A stretch of DNA of 64,000 nucleotides from Leptodactylus fallax (Eukaryota > Chordata > Amphibia > Anura > Leptodactylidae). The position numbers and the translations under genes were made by a program. The stretch spans positions 4,328,501-4,392,500 of the forward strand of contig CAMRHE010000063.1 of the NCBI GenBank assembly GCA_947044405.1, written 5' to 3'. The first letter of the stretch is position 1. Each line of letters begins with the position of its first letter. Positions 42,601 through 50,375 of this stretch are shown here, in pieces. Under the pieces are notes generated by a model. It saw only the letters and a list, made by a program, of their open reading frames with translations, searched no databases and was not told the origin of the DNA.

Positions 42601-45600
42601 TTGATGCCATATCCTAAAAATAGGTCGTCAGTTATTTTAGCCTGGATAAATATCCCTCCTTACACTCTGCCTTTTTATTAATTTTTCAGTCCCCACAGAT
42701 GCCTTGGCTAACAAGCTGTTTGGTGCCCCTGAACCCTCCTCAATTGCCCGATCCCTACCGACTACGGTCCCTGAATCGCCTAACTACCGCAATGCACGGA
42801 CGCCACGCACGCCACGGACTCCCCGGTTGAAAGATCCCACGCTTACTCCTCGGTTTTACCCTGTTGTGAAGGAGGGCAGGACGATCGATGCCAAGGTGAG
42901 GACTTGTCTTTGTGATTTTATCTCCAGTTATTATATAGATTGCTTATTGTATGATCTACCCTATAAGAGAAATTGTCAGTTTTATAGCCAGAAATATGTT
43001 TTCACATCTTTGTGGTATTAAGTAGTGAAGGAGTTATCTTAATATTGATGGTCTATTATGATAGGTCAGTGTGAGATAGATGGGGGTTCCAGGTGTTTGG
43101 ACTCCCTCTGGCCTATCCAAAGCTCGAGTGGGAGTTCATATACAGTAGTGCAACACAGCCAGTCCTTGACATAATCGGTGGCTGTCGGCATGAAGTCTGG
43201 AACAACCCCTTTAAGCTTCACAAGGTGGACTCTGTGCCTGGATAAAGGGTTTTGTCCAGTTGGCTGCTGGGGATCTACTGCACTGGATTAGGCCAGAATC
43301 AGCTCTTCTCCTATTCAAGCAATAGTCGCAGTACCCAATAGCTGCAGTACCCTGGAGCCACTGCTATACAGTGAATGGTTCTGCTTCCGAGGCAGTCCGA
43401 TCAGTAGATCGGTGTGGTTTGATGTGTCGGACCCCGACCAATCCAACACTGCCAGCCTATCCTGCGGATAGGTCATCAGCATAAAGAACTGCCCTGGGAC
43501 CAGCAAAGCCATGCAGATATTTAGCCTTCCACAGGAAACCTGTGAACAAGACTTGGCCCCACTCACAAGAATGGGGTTCCAAAGTGCCCCTCTTTAAATA
43601 GAACACCAGTTATGCATGTGCACTGCCGAATTCACCCCTTGGACATCGGACAGTCTCATAGAGGGGAAAAGGGTAACAGTACATATATGTGACCGCTGCT
43701 TTAATCTGCGAGGGGTGTTTAGGACCCTGTTCTTGCGATCAGTGTGGATTCCAGCAGGTGGATAGGGAATAGGTCGTGTTTGCATGAGGTCCTTAAAGGG
43801 GGTGTATTACAGTTTTCTCTCTGCATCTTTAAGGCGATCATAAAACCTAGGGAAGATGCAACCTGAACTTCTAGGACCCCAGGATAGTGGCGATATGCAG
43901 TGAAAATGTTGAAGACGCCTTAGTACATTCGTCATAGTCATTGTGATCCCTTGGGGTTCAAGTTTCCCAATGATAACATATTCTAGCAGCATGACTTACT
44001 GAGATGTAAAACTCCCTTTAAGGAGCAGATCCCTAATATGACCAACACAGGATTGCTCATTGTTAACTCTTTAAATGGTTTGTTTTTAGACGCCAAGGAA
44101 AAGGAAAACGCGTCACAGCTCTAACCCACCCATGGAATGCCACGTTGGGTGGGTGATGGATTCAAGGGAACATCGACCACGAACTGCCTCTGTGAGGTAA
44201 GTTGGGAGCTTATAGGAGCTGTTTTTGCATGTAGATGTAACCCATATGACTGGTTCTAATTCACAAGATGTCGGTATACGTACGGCTCGCTCATGGCTAC
44301 CATTTATTTTCCCTGCAGCTCCAACGCCAGTCCCTCAGAGGGTGCCCCTGCTCTGAGCAACTATGGGTGTACACCTCAATCTTTGCCAAAATTTCAGCAT
44401 CCTTCTCATGAGCTGCTGAAAGAGAACGGATTCACACAACACGTTTACCACAAGTACCGCCGACGTTGCCTTAATGGTAAGCAGCACAGTCCATATGGCT
44501 ATGAAGATTGTTGGCTCCTCACAGTGTTGGATACTTCTCTCATATTCTTGCTTTTCTCCCAGAGAGGAAACGGCTAGGTATTGGTCAGTCACAAGAGATG
44601 AATACTCTCTTCCGTTTCTGGTCTTTCTTCCTTCGGGATCACTTCAACAAAAAGATGTATGAAGAGTTCCGTCAGCTCGCAGTTGAGGACGGGAAGGAAG
44701 GCTATAGGTTAGTGGCAACTTCTTGGTGTCATTTCTGGCAAGGCCTGAATGTTCTCAAACATTAACATCTGGCTTTGTCTTCAGGTATGGATTGGAGTGC
44801 CTTTTCCGATATTACAGCTATGGCCTAGAGAAGAAGTTCCGAGTGGACATATTCCGGGACTTCCAGGAAGAGACCAGGAGGGACTATGAGACTGGTATGT
44901 ATTGTGATATTTGCATGAGGAATACAGCTTTGTCACTCTTTGCGCCAGAGTAATTCAGTTTCTCTCTTTCCAAAGGTCAACTGTATGGACTTGAGAAATT
45001 TTGGGCCTTTTTAAAATATTCCAAAGCCAAAAACCTGGATATTGATCCAAAGTTGCAGGAATACCTGAGCAAATTCCGCCGGCTAGAGGATTTCCGAGTA
45101 GATGTAAGTAATGCTGCTCTGGTGTGACTGCTTTAAGAATCGTTTGATACTTGAATATGTTCACATAGGGTTTTTTTTTTTTTTTTGGTTTTTTTTTTAT
45201 TGAGCATATTTTTTTCAAAAACTCCAAAAGGTTTTTTCACTATTTTTGGACAAGGTTTTTGTAATTTGACACAAGTTGTTACATGGTTTTTCATGTGGAT
45301 CTTTGTCAAAAACCCCATTGAGTTGCCCAGATAAGGAGATGCAAAGGTTTTTTAACCTCCCATTGACTTCTGTTGAAACAGTGGCATTGAATCTGTTCCA
45401 ATAACAGTGCCCGGCTATCTCCGGTGCTCCCATTGAAATGAGTGGAGCAACACGTTTTGCCCAACCACCACTACATTCAGAAAAAGGGACGAAAGTGGGG
45501 TCTGAGTGGTTGGACCACCACTGATCTGCAAGTTATACCCTATCCTGTGGGTACGGGAAAGTCTTTAGAGCCAGGTCCCCCACGTTGCGAAAACACAGTG

Positions 45601-46469
45601 CAAAAATCGCAGAGTTTTACAGTACCTGCAAAGTGGATGTGATTCTGGCTAATTCCATCCACACATTGCAGAAAAATATCTGCAGCGGATATGCTGCAAT
45701 TTCAAGGTCTGTCACGTTTTTGTAAATCACAGCATCACATTATACCTACGGAAATGCTGGCGGTTTCCCTTAGGTGTAATAGGGACAGAAAGCCTGCAGA
45801 GGAAAACGCTGTAGACTTTGCTAAAAGCACTGCTGGAAAAAATGTGCTGTATTTCCGCCACGGTCTTTTTCGCAGAGCTTTTTGGCTGTGGTGCCCTACA
45901 TGGGGCCTCAGTCCCAAGTGAATAGGACTGAACAGCAATAATAGGCATGGCCAGTAACTATTGTTTACTGGACATAATGCTGTACATTTAAGGGAATGCG
46001 GCATTAGTCAGACCTTTCAGTTTAATCTGAGTCTGACCCCCTAAAATCTGATATTGATGGCCTCTTCTAAGGGTAGGTCATCAGTATTTAAGTCGCAGAA
46101 AGCCTCTTTTGTGATAAGAACGAAGGGAAAGGTTTGTTTTTCCCCCTATACACCACCCATGGATAAGAGTGGCTCAGTTACTGCAAGAAAGGATTTAGTT
46201 TTTAGATTAGATACATGGATGCTATCAGAATCTGTTTAACTGGATTTTTTTTTTTTTTTTTTTTTAATCTTTGTTTTCAGCCACCAATGGGAGAGGATGC
46301 GGGCTCCAGGAGGCGTCACTCTCTGTCGGCGGGTGAAGGTAGGAGAAGATATCCCTCTCAGTCTTCCAGCAAAGGATCAGGTCACCACTCATCAAAGGAG
46401 GACGCCAAAGGCCAAAGCCACCCCTCATCTGCCACCTTGGATTCCCAAACATCAGGAGGAGGAAATTAG
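5241..46469 (+). CDS. larp1: LARP1, La-related protein 1 (complete, 19 coding exons)
   Basis: Cytoplasmic RNA-binding translation regulator. In known orthologs it binds the mRNA cap and adjacent 5'TOP motif, competes with eIF4E, binds poly(A)/PABP and is regulated by mTORC1. Coding exons: 5241-5454, 22929-22990, 24997-25062, 28750-28909, 31838-31966, 33117-33266, 34219-34381, 35368-35512, 35606-35774, 37220-37392, 39086-39475, 41897-42020, 42690-42895, 44090-44196, 44319-44476, 44563-44707, 44785-44894, 44976-45103, 46281-46469. They sum to 2988 nt (995 residues plus stop) with consistent phases and GT/AG ends. Domains in order: short N-terminal region with [13 protein letters not shown]; basic/acidic linker; RG-rich tract (about 237-260); La motif (about 293-385); acidic [13 protein letters not shown] segment; DM15 repeats (about 775-925); Ser-rich tail. 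The start matches the family MATQVE beginning and has a purine at -3 and G at +4. The N-terminal region is shorter than in mammals as I recall them. Confidence 0.97.
6865..7262. repeat. Interspersed foldback repeat fragments
   Basis: 6865-7165 contains partly inverted segments (CATCTGTATTTTACGATCCG; GATCCGTGTACATGGACTC) typical of frog MITEs. 7180-7262 matches the right half of the GCCCCAC foldback family (CTTCCTATATATTTACTATT, then CCACATGGGGCCCTGGCCTTA). Confidence 0.45.
9551..9756. mobile_element. Foldback MITE (GCCCCAC family, second copy)
   Basis: Left end TAAGGCTGAGGCCCCACGTT, right end AATGTGGGGCTTTAGCCTAA, inverted copies. The centre holds AGCTCTTATACTTCTACCTT. Same family as 4580-4765. 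Confidence 0.7.
10912..11170. repeat. Partial T2-type MITE
   Basis: It starts TTAAAGGGGTCATCCAGAAC and has an internal palindromic part (ACTAGTGGCCACTGATTGG against CTGTGGCCAGTGGTAG). I cannot place a clean right end. Confidence 0.45.
12170..12362. repeat. Interspersed repeat (ATTAAGACTGGC family)
   Basis: It begins CTATTAAGACTGGCCAGTC and contains CTGGTGTAGATGGGTTAGTA near its end. Relatives in this window: 13860-14165, 20870-21130, 33370-33690 and 58800-59030. Confidence 0.5.
13860..14165. repeat. Interspersed repeat (ATTAAGACTGGC family)
   Basis: TGGCCTGGATGTACCAACTG through AACTGGCATAGGAAACGCC and CAGTCTTAATAACTTTCTCC. It overlaps the end of a chance open frame (13515-14072). Confidence 0.45.
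19021..19367. repeat. 28-bp GC-rich minisatellite, about 12 copies
   Basis: Each unit is GGGGCCGGGCCGGGCC followed by a 12-base TCTAGCTCCTCT spacer. Most copies are identical. One unit (about 19085-19108) carries CCAGCCCCT instead of the spacer, one has an extra C (near 19209), and one has GCGGGGCC (near 19280). The array lies on the sense strand of LARP1 intron 1. Confidence 0.95.
19374..19720. mobile_element. Foldback MITE (GGACCTTTCACC family)
   Basis: It begins AGAGGACCTTTCACCACC and contains GGGACCGCCCACCTGACAG, both shared with the element at 50376-50700. The inverted halves surround TGTTAGTTTCAGCACAAT/AACTAACAGCAC. It abuts the minisatellite. The TTAA flanks are decayed. Confidence 0.65.
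20870..21130. repeat. Interspersed repeat (ATTAAGACTGGC family)
   Basis: TTTATCAAGACTGGTGTTTC and CTATGCCTGCCTTCATAAAG, then an inverted distal part with ACTCGTGCCAGTTTTCTG. Confidence 0.5.
22929..22990 (+). CDS. larp1: LARP1 coding exon 2
   Basis: Residues 72-92, [10 protein letters not shown] then a basic RPRRGSK end that matches the human AKVV...KGSK block. The acceptor is TTTTGCAG and the donor AAG|GTAATG. It follows a 17.5-kb intron. Confidence 0.94.
24997..25062 (+). CDS. larp1: LARP1 coding exon 3
   Basis: Residues 93-114, [20 protein letters not shown], almost identical to human LARP1. A 66-nt, phase-0 exon with acceptor TTGGCAG and donor CCG|GTAAGA. Confidence 0.96.
28340..28618. 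repeat. T2-type MITE-like repeat (CCAGGACTT family)
   Basis: It ends in GAAGTCCTGGAAAACCCTTTAA, i.e. TTAAAGGG on the other strand, and carries TTGATGACCTATCCTAAGGA and an ATCTGTGGGGGTCC core. Similar copies occur near 36285-36678, 37845-38125, 41090-41415, 42355-42640, 43040-43215 and 52795-53120. Confidence 0.55.
28750..28909 (+). CDS. larp1: LARP1 coding exon 4
   Basis: Residues 115-167 and part of 168. Highly charged linker containing the conserved [13 protein letters not shown] segment and a KKK end. Acceptor CCTATAG, donor AAG|GTGCGT. Confidence 0.95.
28964..29262. mobile_element. T2-type foldback MITE (GGTTGTTTCGTTATGG family)
   Basis: 299 bp between TTAA at 28960-28963 and 29263-29266, just 50 bp after the LARP1 exon 4 donor. 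The ends read AGGGGTTGTTTCGTTATGG and its inverted relative ATAATGGGACAACCCCC. Internal GCGCTCCATTCA occurs on both sides of the axis. Related to 60762-61116; truncated relatives at 29480-29582 and 29842-30042. Confidence 0.8.
31838..31966 (+). CDS. larp1: LARP1 coding exon 5
   Basis: Residues 168-210 plus one base of codon 211. It contains the conserved [13 protein letters not shown] block followed by a less conserved Arg/Asn-rich part. Acceptor TTTAACAG, donor AAAG|GTACAG. Confidence 0.95.
32200..32451. repeat. TTAA-ended repeat adjoining the 32456 element
   Basis: It starts CACCTTAATGACCATCAG after TTAA at 32196 and ends TGTGCCTAGAAAACCCCT before TTAA at 32452. The two ends belong to different families, so it is probably a composite of two partial elements. 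Confidence 0.45.
32456..32916. mobile_element. TTAA-flanked repeat (CCCGTTCC end)
   Basis: 461 bp between TTAA at 32452-32455 and 32917-32920. It starts CCCGTTCCAAACGTCCC and ends CAGTCCTGAAGTGG. The centre is A-rich. Its left TTAA is also the right TTAA of the preceding element. Confidence 0.6.
33117..33266 (+). CDS. larp1: LARP1 coding exon 6 (RG-rich)
   Basis: Residues 211-260 and one base of codon 261. After [14 protein letters not shown] comes an uninterrupted RG-repeat tract (about 237-260), a likely arginine-methylation and RNA-binding region. The part before DDTSSVKS is shorter and diverged from the human PAWQPEIKPEPAW stretch. Acceptor CCAATAG, donor GCT|GTAAGT. Confidence 0.94.
33370..33690. 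repeat. Interspersed repeat (CAGATTTATTA family)
   Basis: TGGGGCAGATTTTATATTTTG, then GCCAGATTTATTATCTACAT and AACTGGTGTAAATGATGATG, with inverted GCTGGCGTAGATTTCACTAG. Non-coding. Confidence 0.45.
33846..34032. mobile_element. Foldback element with CGTTACTCCTCCTGGAAATG ends
   Basis: CGTTACTCCTCCTGGAAATG at the left and CATTTCCAGGAGGAGTAACG at the right are perfect inverted copies about 187 bp apart. The interior is unrelated on the two sides. Inside LARP1 intron 6. Confidence 0.7.
34219..34381 (+). CDS. larp1: LARP1 coding exon 7 (start of La motif)
   Basis: Residues 261-314 and two bases of 315. [13 protein letters not shown] leads into [17 protein letters not shown], the first helices of the La motif. 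Acceptor CTCCGTAG, donor CAGAT|GTGAGT. Confidence 0.96.
35368..35512 (+). CDS. larp1: LARP1 coding exon 8 (La motif core)
   Basis: Residues 315-363, [19 protein letters not shown] through [16 protein letters not shown]. This is the winged-helix La motif signature that binds RNA 3' or poly(A) sequence in the family. Acceptor TTTTCAG, donor ACG|GTGAGG. Confidence 0.97.
35606..35774 (+). CDS. larp1: LARP1 coding exon 9 (end of La motif)
   Basis: Residues 364-419 and one base of 420. [16 protein letters not shown] closes the La motif, followed by the conserved [17 protein letters not shown] block. Acceptor TTTTTAG, donor ACGG|GTGAGT. Confidence 0.96.
36285..36678. repeat. T2-type MITE-like repeat (CCAGGACTT family)
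   Basis: TTGATGACTTATCCTTAGGA near 36304, CCATTCACTTGTATGGG near 36510, and an end AGTCCTGGAAAACACCTTTAA. Same family as 28340-28618. Confidence 0.5.
36688..36931. mobile_element. Foldback repeat (GGTTCACATC family)
   Basis: It starts CCAGGTTCACATCTGTGTC and ends CAATGCTAGTGTGAATGT, with inverted internal parts around the centre CCATTATAGTCAATGGGG. Relatives at 2640-3280, 40960-41095 and 51919-52086. Confidence 0.55.
37220..37392 (+). CDS. larp1: LARP1 coding exon 10
   Basis: Residues 420-477. Ser/Pro-rich region with conserved [20 protein letters not shown] and [14 protein letters not shown], a region that in mammals is phosphorylated downstream of mTORC1/Akt (family knowledge). Acceptor TTTCTAG, donor AAAG|GTTAGA. 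Confidence 0.95.
37845..38125. repeat. T2-type MITE-like repeat (CCAGGACTT family, diverged)
   Basis: GATAGGTCATCGATATTGGG, then GGACCCCCCACAGATCAGC, and at the far side TGATCTGTGGGGGTCCCAC, an inverted arrangement. Inside LARP1 intron 10. Confidence 0.5.
39086..39475 (+). CDS. larp1: LARP1 coding exon 11 (largest)
   Basis: Residues 478-607, 390 nt in phase 0. A variable [10 protein letters not shown] linker is followed by [36 protein letters not shown] and [17 protein letters not shown], all strongly conserved. The donor is AAG|GTGAGT. An internal GTAAGC at 39326 is read through, because the conserved protein continues across it. The acceptor used is CCTAG; a pyrimidine-rich acceptor 54 nt upstream would add an in-frame TAG. 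Confidence 0.95.
40113..40382. mobile_element. T2-type MITE (GGGGTTGTCCTGGGAG family)
   Basis: 270 bp between TTAA at 40109-40112 and 40383-40386. Left arm GTTGTAATTGACATACCTGG, right arm CCAGGTAAGTCAATTACAAC. Inside LARP1 intron 11, preceded by a T-run and a TA repeat. Confidence 0.8.
40960..41095. repeat. Foldback repeat (CACACTAGC ... ATGTGAACTCAGC)
   Basis: CTCACACTAGCGCCAGACTG at the left, AACGCACATGTGAACTCAGC at the right, centre CCATTGACTATAATGGGG. Same class as 36688-36931. Confidence 0.55.
41090..41415. repeat. T2-type MITE-like repeat (CCAGGACTT family)
   Basis: AGGATAGGTCGTCAATATCTG followed by a run of G, then GAGCTGCAATATCAAGCAC, and inverted ATTGACGACCTAGCCAAAGG at the right, ending GAATCCCTTTA. 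Confidence 0.55.
41897..42020 (+). CDS. larp1: LARP1 coding exon 12
   Basis: Residues 608-648 and one base of 649, [20 protein letters not shown] then [19 protein letters not shown]. Nearly invariant in LARP1. Acceptor ATTGCAG, donor CAAG|GTAATT. Confidence 0.97.
42355..42640. repeat. T2-type MITE-like repeat (CCAGGACTT family)
   Basis: CAGCTCAGTCCCATTCGAGT, ACCATGCAGAGCCACTGTAC and ATCCTAAAAATAGGTCGTCA, the order seen in the other copies. It ends about 50 bp before the LARP1 exon 13 acceptor. Confidence 0.5.
42690..42895 (+). CDS. larp1: LARP1 coding exon 13
   Basis: Residues 649-717. [28 protein letters not shown], a TPRTPRTPR repeat and [10 protein letters not shown]. Acceptor TTTTTCAG, donor AAG|GTGAGG. 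Confidence 0.97.
44090..44196 (+). CDS. larp1: LARP1 coding exon 14
   Basis: Residues 718-752 and two bases of 753. [13 protein letters not shown], then [17 protein letters not shown], just before the DM15 domain. Acceptor TTTTTAG, donor GAG|GTAAGT. Confidence 0.96.
44319..44476 (+). CDS. larp1: LARP1 coding exon 15 (DM15 start)
   Basis: Residues 753-805 and one base of 806. [18 protein letters not shown] and [14 protein letters not shown] open the DM15 (HEAT-like) region that binds cap and TOP RNA in characterised LARP1. Acceptor CCTGCAG, donor AATG|GTAAGC. Confidence 0.97.
44563..44707 (+). CDS. larp1: LARP1 coding exon 16 (DM15)
   Basis: Residues 806-853 and two bases of 854. [20 protein letters not shown] and [19 protein letters not shown], a DM15 repeat. 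Acceptor CTCCCAG, donor TATAG|GTTAGT; intron 16 is only 77 bp. Confidence 0.97.
44785..44894 (+). CDS. larp1: LARP1 coding exon 17 (DM15)
   Basis: Residues 854-890 and one base of 891. [19 protein letters not shown] and the [10 protein letters not shown] helix, carrying the aromatic and basic residues typical of the cap/TOP pocket region. Acceptor GTCTTCAG, donor ACTG|GTATGT; intron 17 is 81 bp. Confidence 0.97.
44976..45103 (+). CDS. larp1: LARP1 coding exon 18 (DM15 end)
   Basis: Residues 891-933. [20 protein letters not shown] and [17 protein letters not shown] finish the DM15 repeats. Acceptor TCCAAAG, donor GAT|GTAAGT. Confidence 0.97.
45568..45912. repeat. Foldback repeat (CCCCCACGTTGCG ... 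CATGGGGCCTCAG)
   Basis: Left AGCCAGGTCCCCCACGTTGC, right CCTACATGGGGCCTCAGTC, with inverted internal CTGCAGCGGATATGCTGC-type parts. Inside LARP1 intron 18. Confidence 0.5.
46281..46469 (+). CDS. larp1: LARP1 coding exon 19 (C-terminus)
   Basis: Residues 934-995 and the TAG stop. PPMGED continues the conserved family sequence, then a Ser/Gly-rich [10 protein letters not shown] tail that is shorter and diverged from the mammalian tail. The acceptor TTTGTTTTCAG follows a long T-run. Confidence 0.95.
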   Translation, partial: PPMGEDAGSRRRHSLSAGEGRRRYPSQSSSKGSGHHSSKEDAKGQSHPSSATLDSQTSGGGN

Positions 46470-46796
46470 GAAGCTTGGAAAAAGTGATTGTTTTTGGGGG
46501 TGAACATGTGGGAAAATTCCTGGCTGTGGGGAGAAACGTATGGGTCGCAGAGTGGAACTACTTCCCATAACTTCCTATTGGAGATGATTTATACAATATT
46601 CAGAGACTCCGTGTACTGGAGACAATTGGAGAAGACTGCTCCCGTGGCTTTCCTGCAAGGGTGGCGGATGCTTATCCCAAAAGAAAGAAGAAAATTTTAG
46701 TTTGCTTAGGGATATAAAATTTTAGTTTTTTTCCTTTTAGCAGGAACCTGGAGGAAGGGGCTCGTGTTGGGAGGGAGAGAATTTTTATTTTAAATT

Positions 46797-46833
<37 letters not shown>

Positions 46834-47755
46834 TTGAAATGCTGCCCTCCCTCTGAGCAGGTGGCTGCCTGGATGGCACGACGAGTGCAAGCCTCATCTC
46901 TGCTCTGATTGCTGAATGGACTACCAGAATTTTGCTGTTACAGGCTTTCAGTGGACAAGATGTCATCACGTACGTCTGGTGGGGAAAAAAAAAACAAAAA
47001 CACTTTGCTTTGAGCCCATAGGGGTTCACCTGCTATTGTCACAAGGCTCTGAGACGGACTCCTCTGCCGCTTGCAACGTGGAGGACACAACAGTTGACCA
47101 CCAGGTGACGCTGTATTTCTTGGCTTCACTTGATCCTACAGCAAAATCTTAAACCCCTTCACACGGCTCATTGCTTTCACGACAGCCCTGCTTTTATTTT
47201 TTATTTTTTTTTCCCTTTTTAAAGATATATATATTTTTATTTGTTTTTGTTTTATTGTTACTTCAGACTGTGAAAGAGAAAACTACATAAAACTTTAATA
47301 GCAAATGGCTGCATAAGAAAAAAAAAAAATGGGGAAAAAAAACTTTAAAAATACTTTTAAAAAAAAACCACAAAAAAACTGCCTTCACTTTCCCTTTTGA
47401 ATTAATTCTAAGCGATGATTAAACAGAGTACAAAAAGTTGCCTTATTGTAATCTTGAAACTTGCAGACAGCTGCCCCGTTTTCTCCCAAGGATCGGCAGC
47501 AGCCAATTGGAAGCAAGGACTGCAGAGTGGTGACAACGCGTGGCAACAATTTCATCCCCTCTCATCACTGCCACCTATTTTAGATTTTTCGACCCAGAGG
47601 GTTGTTACTGGGTATTTACAGAACTGTTTGTCACTCATTGCAGAGAATGACTGTTGCCCCCTCCTCCTTCCTCCTTGTTTCACCCCCCCCCCCAAATACC
47701 CCCCTCCCCCGGCAAGTATTGAATTATGGTCATTGGGTATTGGCGTGTGTACACA

Positions 47756-47802
47756 TATGTATATGTGCATATGTATAGTTCGTATATATGCACGTATACA
47801 TA
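47756..47802 (+). promoter_or_regulatory. Stem-loop in LARP1 3' UTR
   Basis: Bases 47756-47776 pair with 47782-47802 over 21 consecutive positions, with no mismatch or bulge, three of them G-U wobbles (47764/47794, 47773/47785, 47776/47782). The loop is AGTTC. The arms are alternating purine/pyrimidine. The wobbles keep an RNA stem while breaking the DNA palindrome. Function is unknown. Confidence 0.6.
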
Positions 47803-49763
47803 CATTTAATGACGTATACACTACGAGGGTTGGTTGTTGTGCATCTGCTGTGTCTTTTAGGCATATTATACTACCAAATGTTGGGAAAAGTCCTGGTCCT
47901 CCTTGTCCACGATGGTCCTGGGTTCTCTACAGGCTGAATACAACAAAAACATCCTTTTATTTTAGATTTATCAACCATATCACTGCCACATTATCATCTT
48001 GGCTTTTGAAAGCTGGTATATGTCTGGTTAAAAAAAAAAAAAAAAAAAGGCTGCCTCTCGAAAGTTGCAGATCAAACCAAGGTGCAGAATCCTTTGTATA
48101 GTTTAGGTAAACTTGGCTAGGCATAAACTGCCATTCCATACAATGTGAACTGACATTTCATACTATGGGGTCGGGTCAAGTCAAGCAGTTAGGGTGACCT
48201 TAAGAGGGGGTGTAAGGGGGTGATGGCTTGCCACTAACCGAACCTTGCGACCCCCGTATTACTGTATCCTCCTGTGGCTTTCACACACTGCATGACAAAT
48301 AGTGCATCGATCAGTTTTATTTTTCAAGAGTCTCAGATTTCAACGCAAACTAAGTGTCCCCACCGGGTCAGCCATTTTGTGGGCCGTACCATTTAACAAT
48401 CTTGGTGTTTTTGTATTCATTGCAAATTGGTATAAATTCGGCCCGCAGAATGGCTTCCCTACATCTTTTCCGGTTCAGCTGATGCTGAGGTCGGCATTTC
48501 CAGTTTTTACTTTCTACCCCCCTAACCCCACTAGTACGGGTTCTCACTGCACACCATCAATTATGCAATAGGGCTTCGTTGCATAAGATTTTAGGGCTGG
48601 ATCCTTAAGGAAATATTTTATTGCTGGTGACTTAAAAGAAGAGAATGGTTCCCTTTGTATTCCCTGCAGCTGAAAAGCAAAAAAAAAGTTCACCATTGCT
48701 GGTGTCCGGGTACCAGCATATCCCTACTTTTTCTAGTAGAGTGGTCTTTTCTTTTGTGGAGTATGGGTGAGGGGCCGGAATGAGTGTCTACGTAACCCTC
48801 AGAATCCCCTTGAAGACATCTTGATGGTGCTTTAAGACAACCTCTCGATACCCCCCTCCTCCTTTTTATATTTATGCAGCGGAAAGGGTAAATCGGAGCC
48901 CGAAATTAATATAATTTTTTTTTTTTTTTTTCCGGGGGGGTAGGGTATGTTTGTGCTAAGAAAACCTATATCTTCTATTATGTATAGATATATTATATAT
49001 AGATATCGGTCATGACTACATGGTTACACCTTTACCTGGCCTACGTTTTTATAACCTGTTCGGTTTTTGGTTTCAATTTTCTTTGATATTCGAGAGTTAA
49101 AAAAAAAAAATCAAAATTTATTGCACCTTATGCAAGATATTTCATTACTGGTCATACGATACCGGTACCGAGCGACCTAGGGCCAGCACAGGGAATCTCT
49201 TCATACCATTGCCCACTTTTTGAGCTGCTTCCTTAGGTGCAAAATTGGTATTCTCGTGGCATTTTGGCCCCGGTATGGGCTTCACTCCCCGACTTTTTAG
49301 GGAGCACGCACTACTGTGTTCTAGGCTTCACAACTGTTCTAGATTATGAAGACATCAAAGACTTGGCTTCCGGAAACTTCTAATCAGGTTGCTCTGGCAT
49401 TGTCGTAATCTCAAGCTGCCTCCCATACAATCATATGCCAACGTCAAAATCCCATAGACATGCAAAAGATTTGACTTTACTCCATGCAAAGCTGCTTTCC
49501 CTCAACATGGAATGCTACAAGTACATAATCTTGCCCGTTATACTCCAAGAAATCATTAAAGAACAGACAAATTTTAAGACGAAAACACAAAAAAAATGGA
49601 AAAAAAAATGTAAAATACTTGAATGAACGCTTGTATTATAACATTAATATTATTCAGAGTATCCATTCTTATTGCGTTATGATTTGCTTATAGCTGTGCT
49701 TTAGTCATGGTAATTTGTGGTAATTCTACTTTTTCCTTTTTAATACAAAAAAAAATGTATAAA

Positions 49764-49769
49764 AATAAA
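49764..49769 (+). promoter_or_regulatory. larp1: LARP1 polyadenylation signal (AATAAA)
   Basis: A canonical AATAAA sits 3.3 kb after the stop. It is followed within about 25-45 bases by a GT-rich stretch (GTCTGTGGTAATTGATTGTT), as expected of a downstream element. Confidence 0.7.
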
Positions 49770-49953
49770 AACCTTAAAAGACCAAATTATGTCTGTGGTA
49801 ATTGATTGTTACCCTTTTGGGTTTTCTCATAGAATACAGCAGTGACTTATGAAACAGGCAAAATACACAACTATGTGGTAAATGGGCACTAGCATTGAAT
49901 CGCTGACCTAAACGTCCTTGGGGTCTCCTGCAGCTACCACTAGGGGAGCTTAA

Positions 49954-50371
49954 AGGGAACCTATCAGGTCGATATTGCACACTAAGCACCCACAGGTCCT
50001 TATGGACTGGAGGTTTGGTGCCCCAAATAGAACTGCAGCAACGCCATCTACGTCTGCATTAAAAAACGCAAACTTATATACTTGCCTAGGGATGAGTCTC
50101 CTCAAAATCATCTCTGGGGCTCTCAACGCCTGCGCGAGCTGTGTACACCCTGGCTCCACGTCTGGCGCATGCACGCTGTATCTGCGATGTACTCCTCCAG
50201 CTTCACTAAAGAACTGGCAGGAGTACAGGAGCTGGGTGACTATAAAGGATTTTTGTATTTTTAATGCAGTCACGGATTGTATTACGATGGGGCTGTTTGG
50301 GACCCTAAACCCCCAGTCAATAAGGACTTGTGGATGGCTCAGTGACCTAAATTGTTCTGACCTCTTCCCTT
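49954..50371. mobile_element. T2-type MITE A (TTAAAGGGAACC family)
   Basis: 418 bp between TTAA at 49950-49953 and 50372-50375. The terminal arms share CCACAGGTCCTTATGGACTG / CAGTCAATAAGGACTTGTGG in inverted order. It contains AGTGAAGAACC-like and GGGATGAGTCTCCTC segments also found, diverged, in 55355-55760. A chance 189-codon open frame covers it. Confidence 0.8.
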
Positions 50372-50375
50372 TTAA

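Larger units (their letters stand above)
46470..49786 (+). other. larp1: LARP1 3' UTR
   Basis: About 3.3 kb from the TAG stop to the probable cleavage site after the AATAAA at 49764. It is rich in A- and T-runs (46799-46827, 47318-47373, 48028-48048), has a C-rich stretch (47681-47710) and a stem-loop at 47756-47802. Recognisable MITEs are absent, in contrast to the sequence immediately 3', which supports a selected transcript region. The length resembles the long mammalian LARP1 3' UTR (from memory). Confidence 0.75.

Noticed and set aside
46215..46280. In-frame extension upstream of LARP1 exon 19
   Set aside because: It is T-run intron sequence ending in a clear TTTGTTTTCAG acceptor. The upstream exon 18 joins in phase without it.
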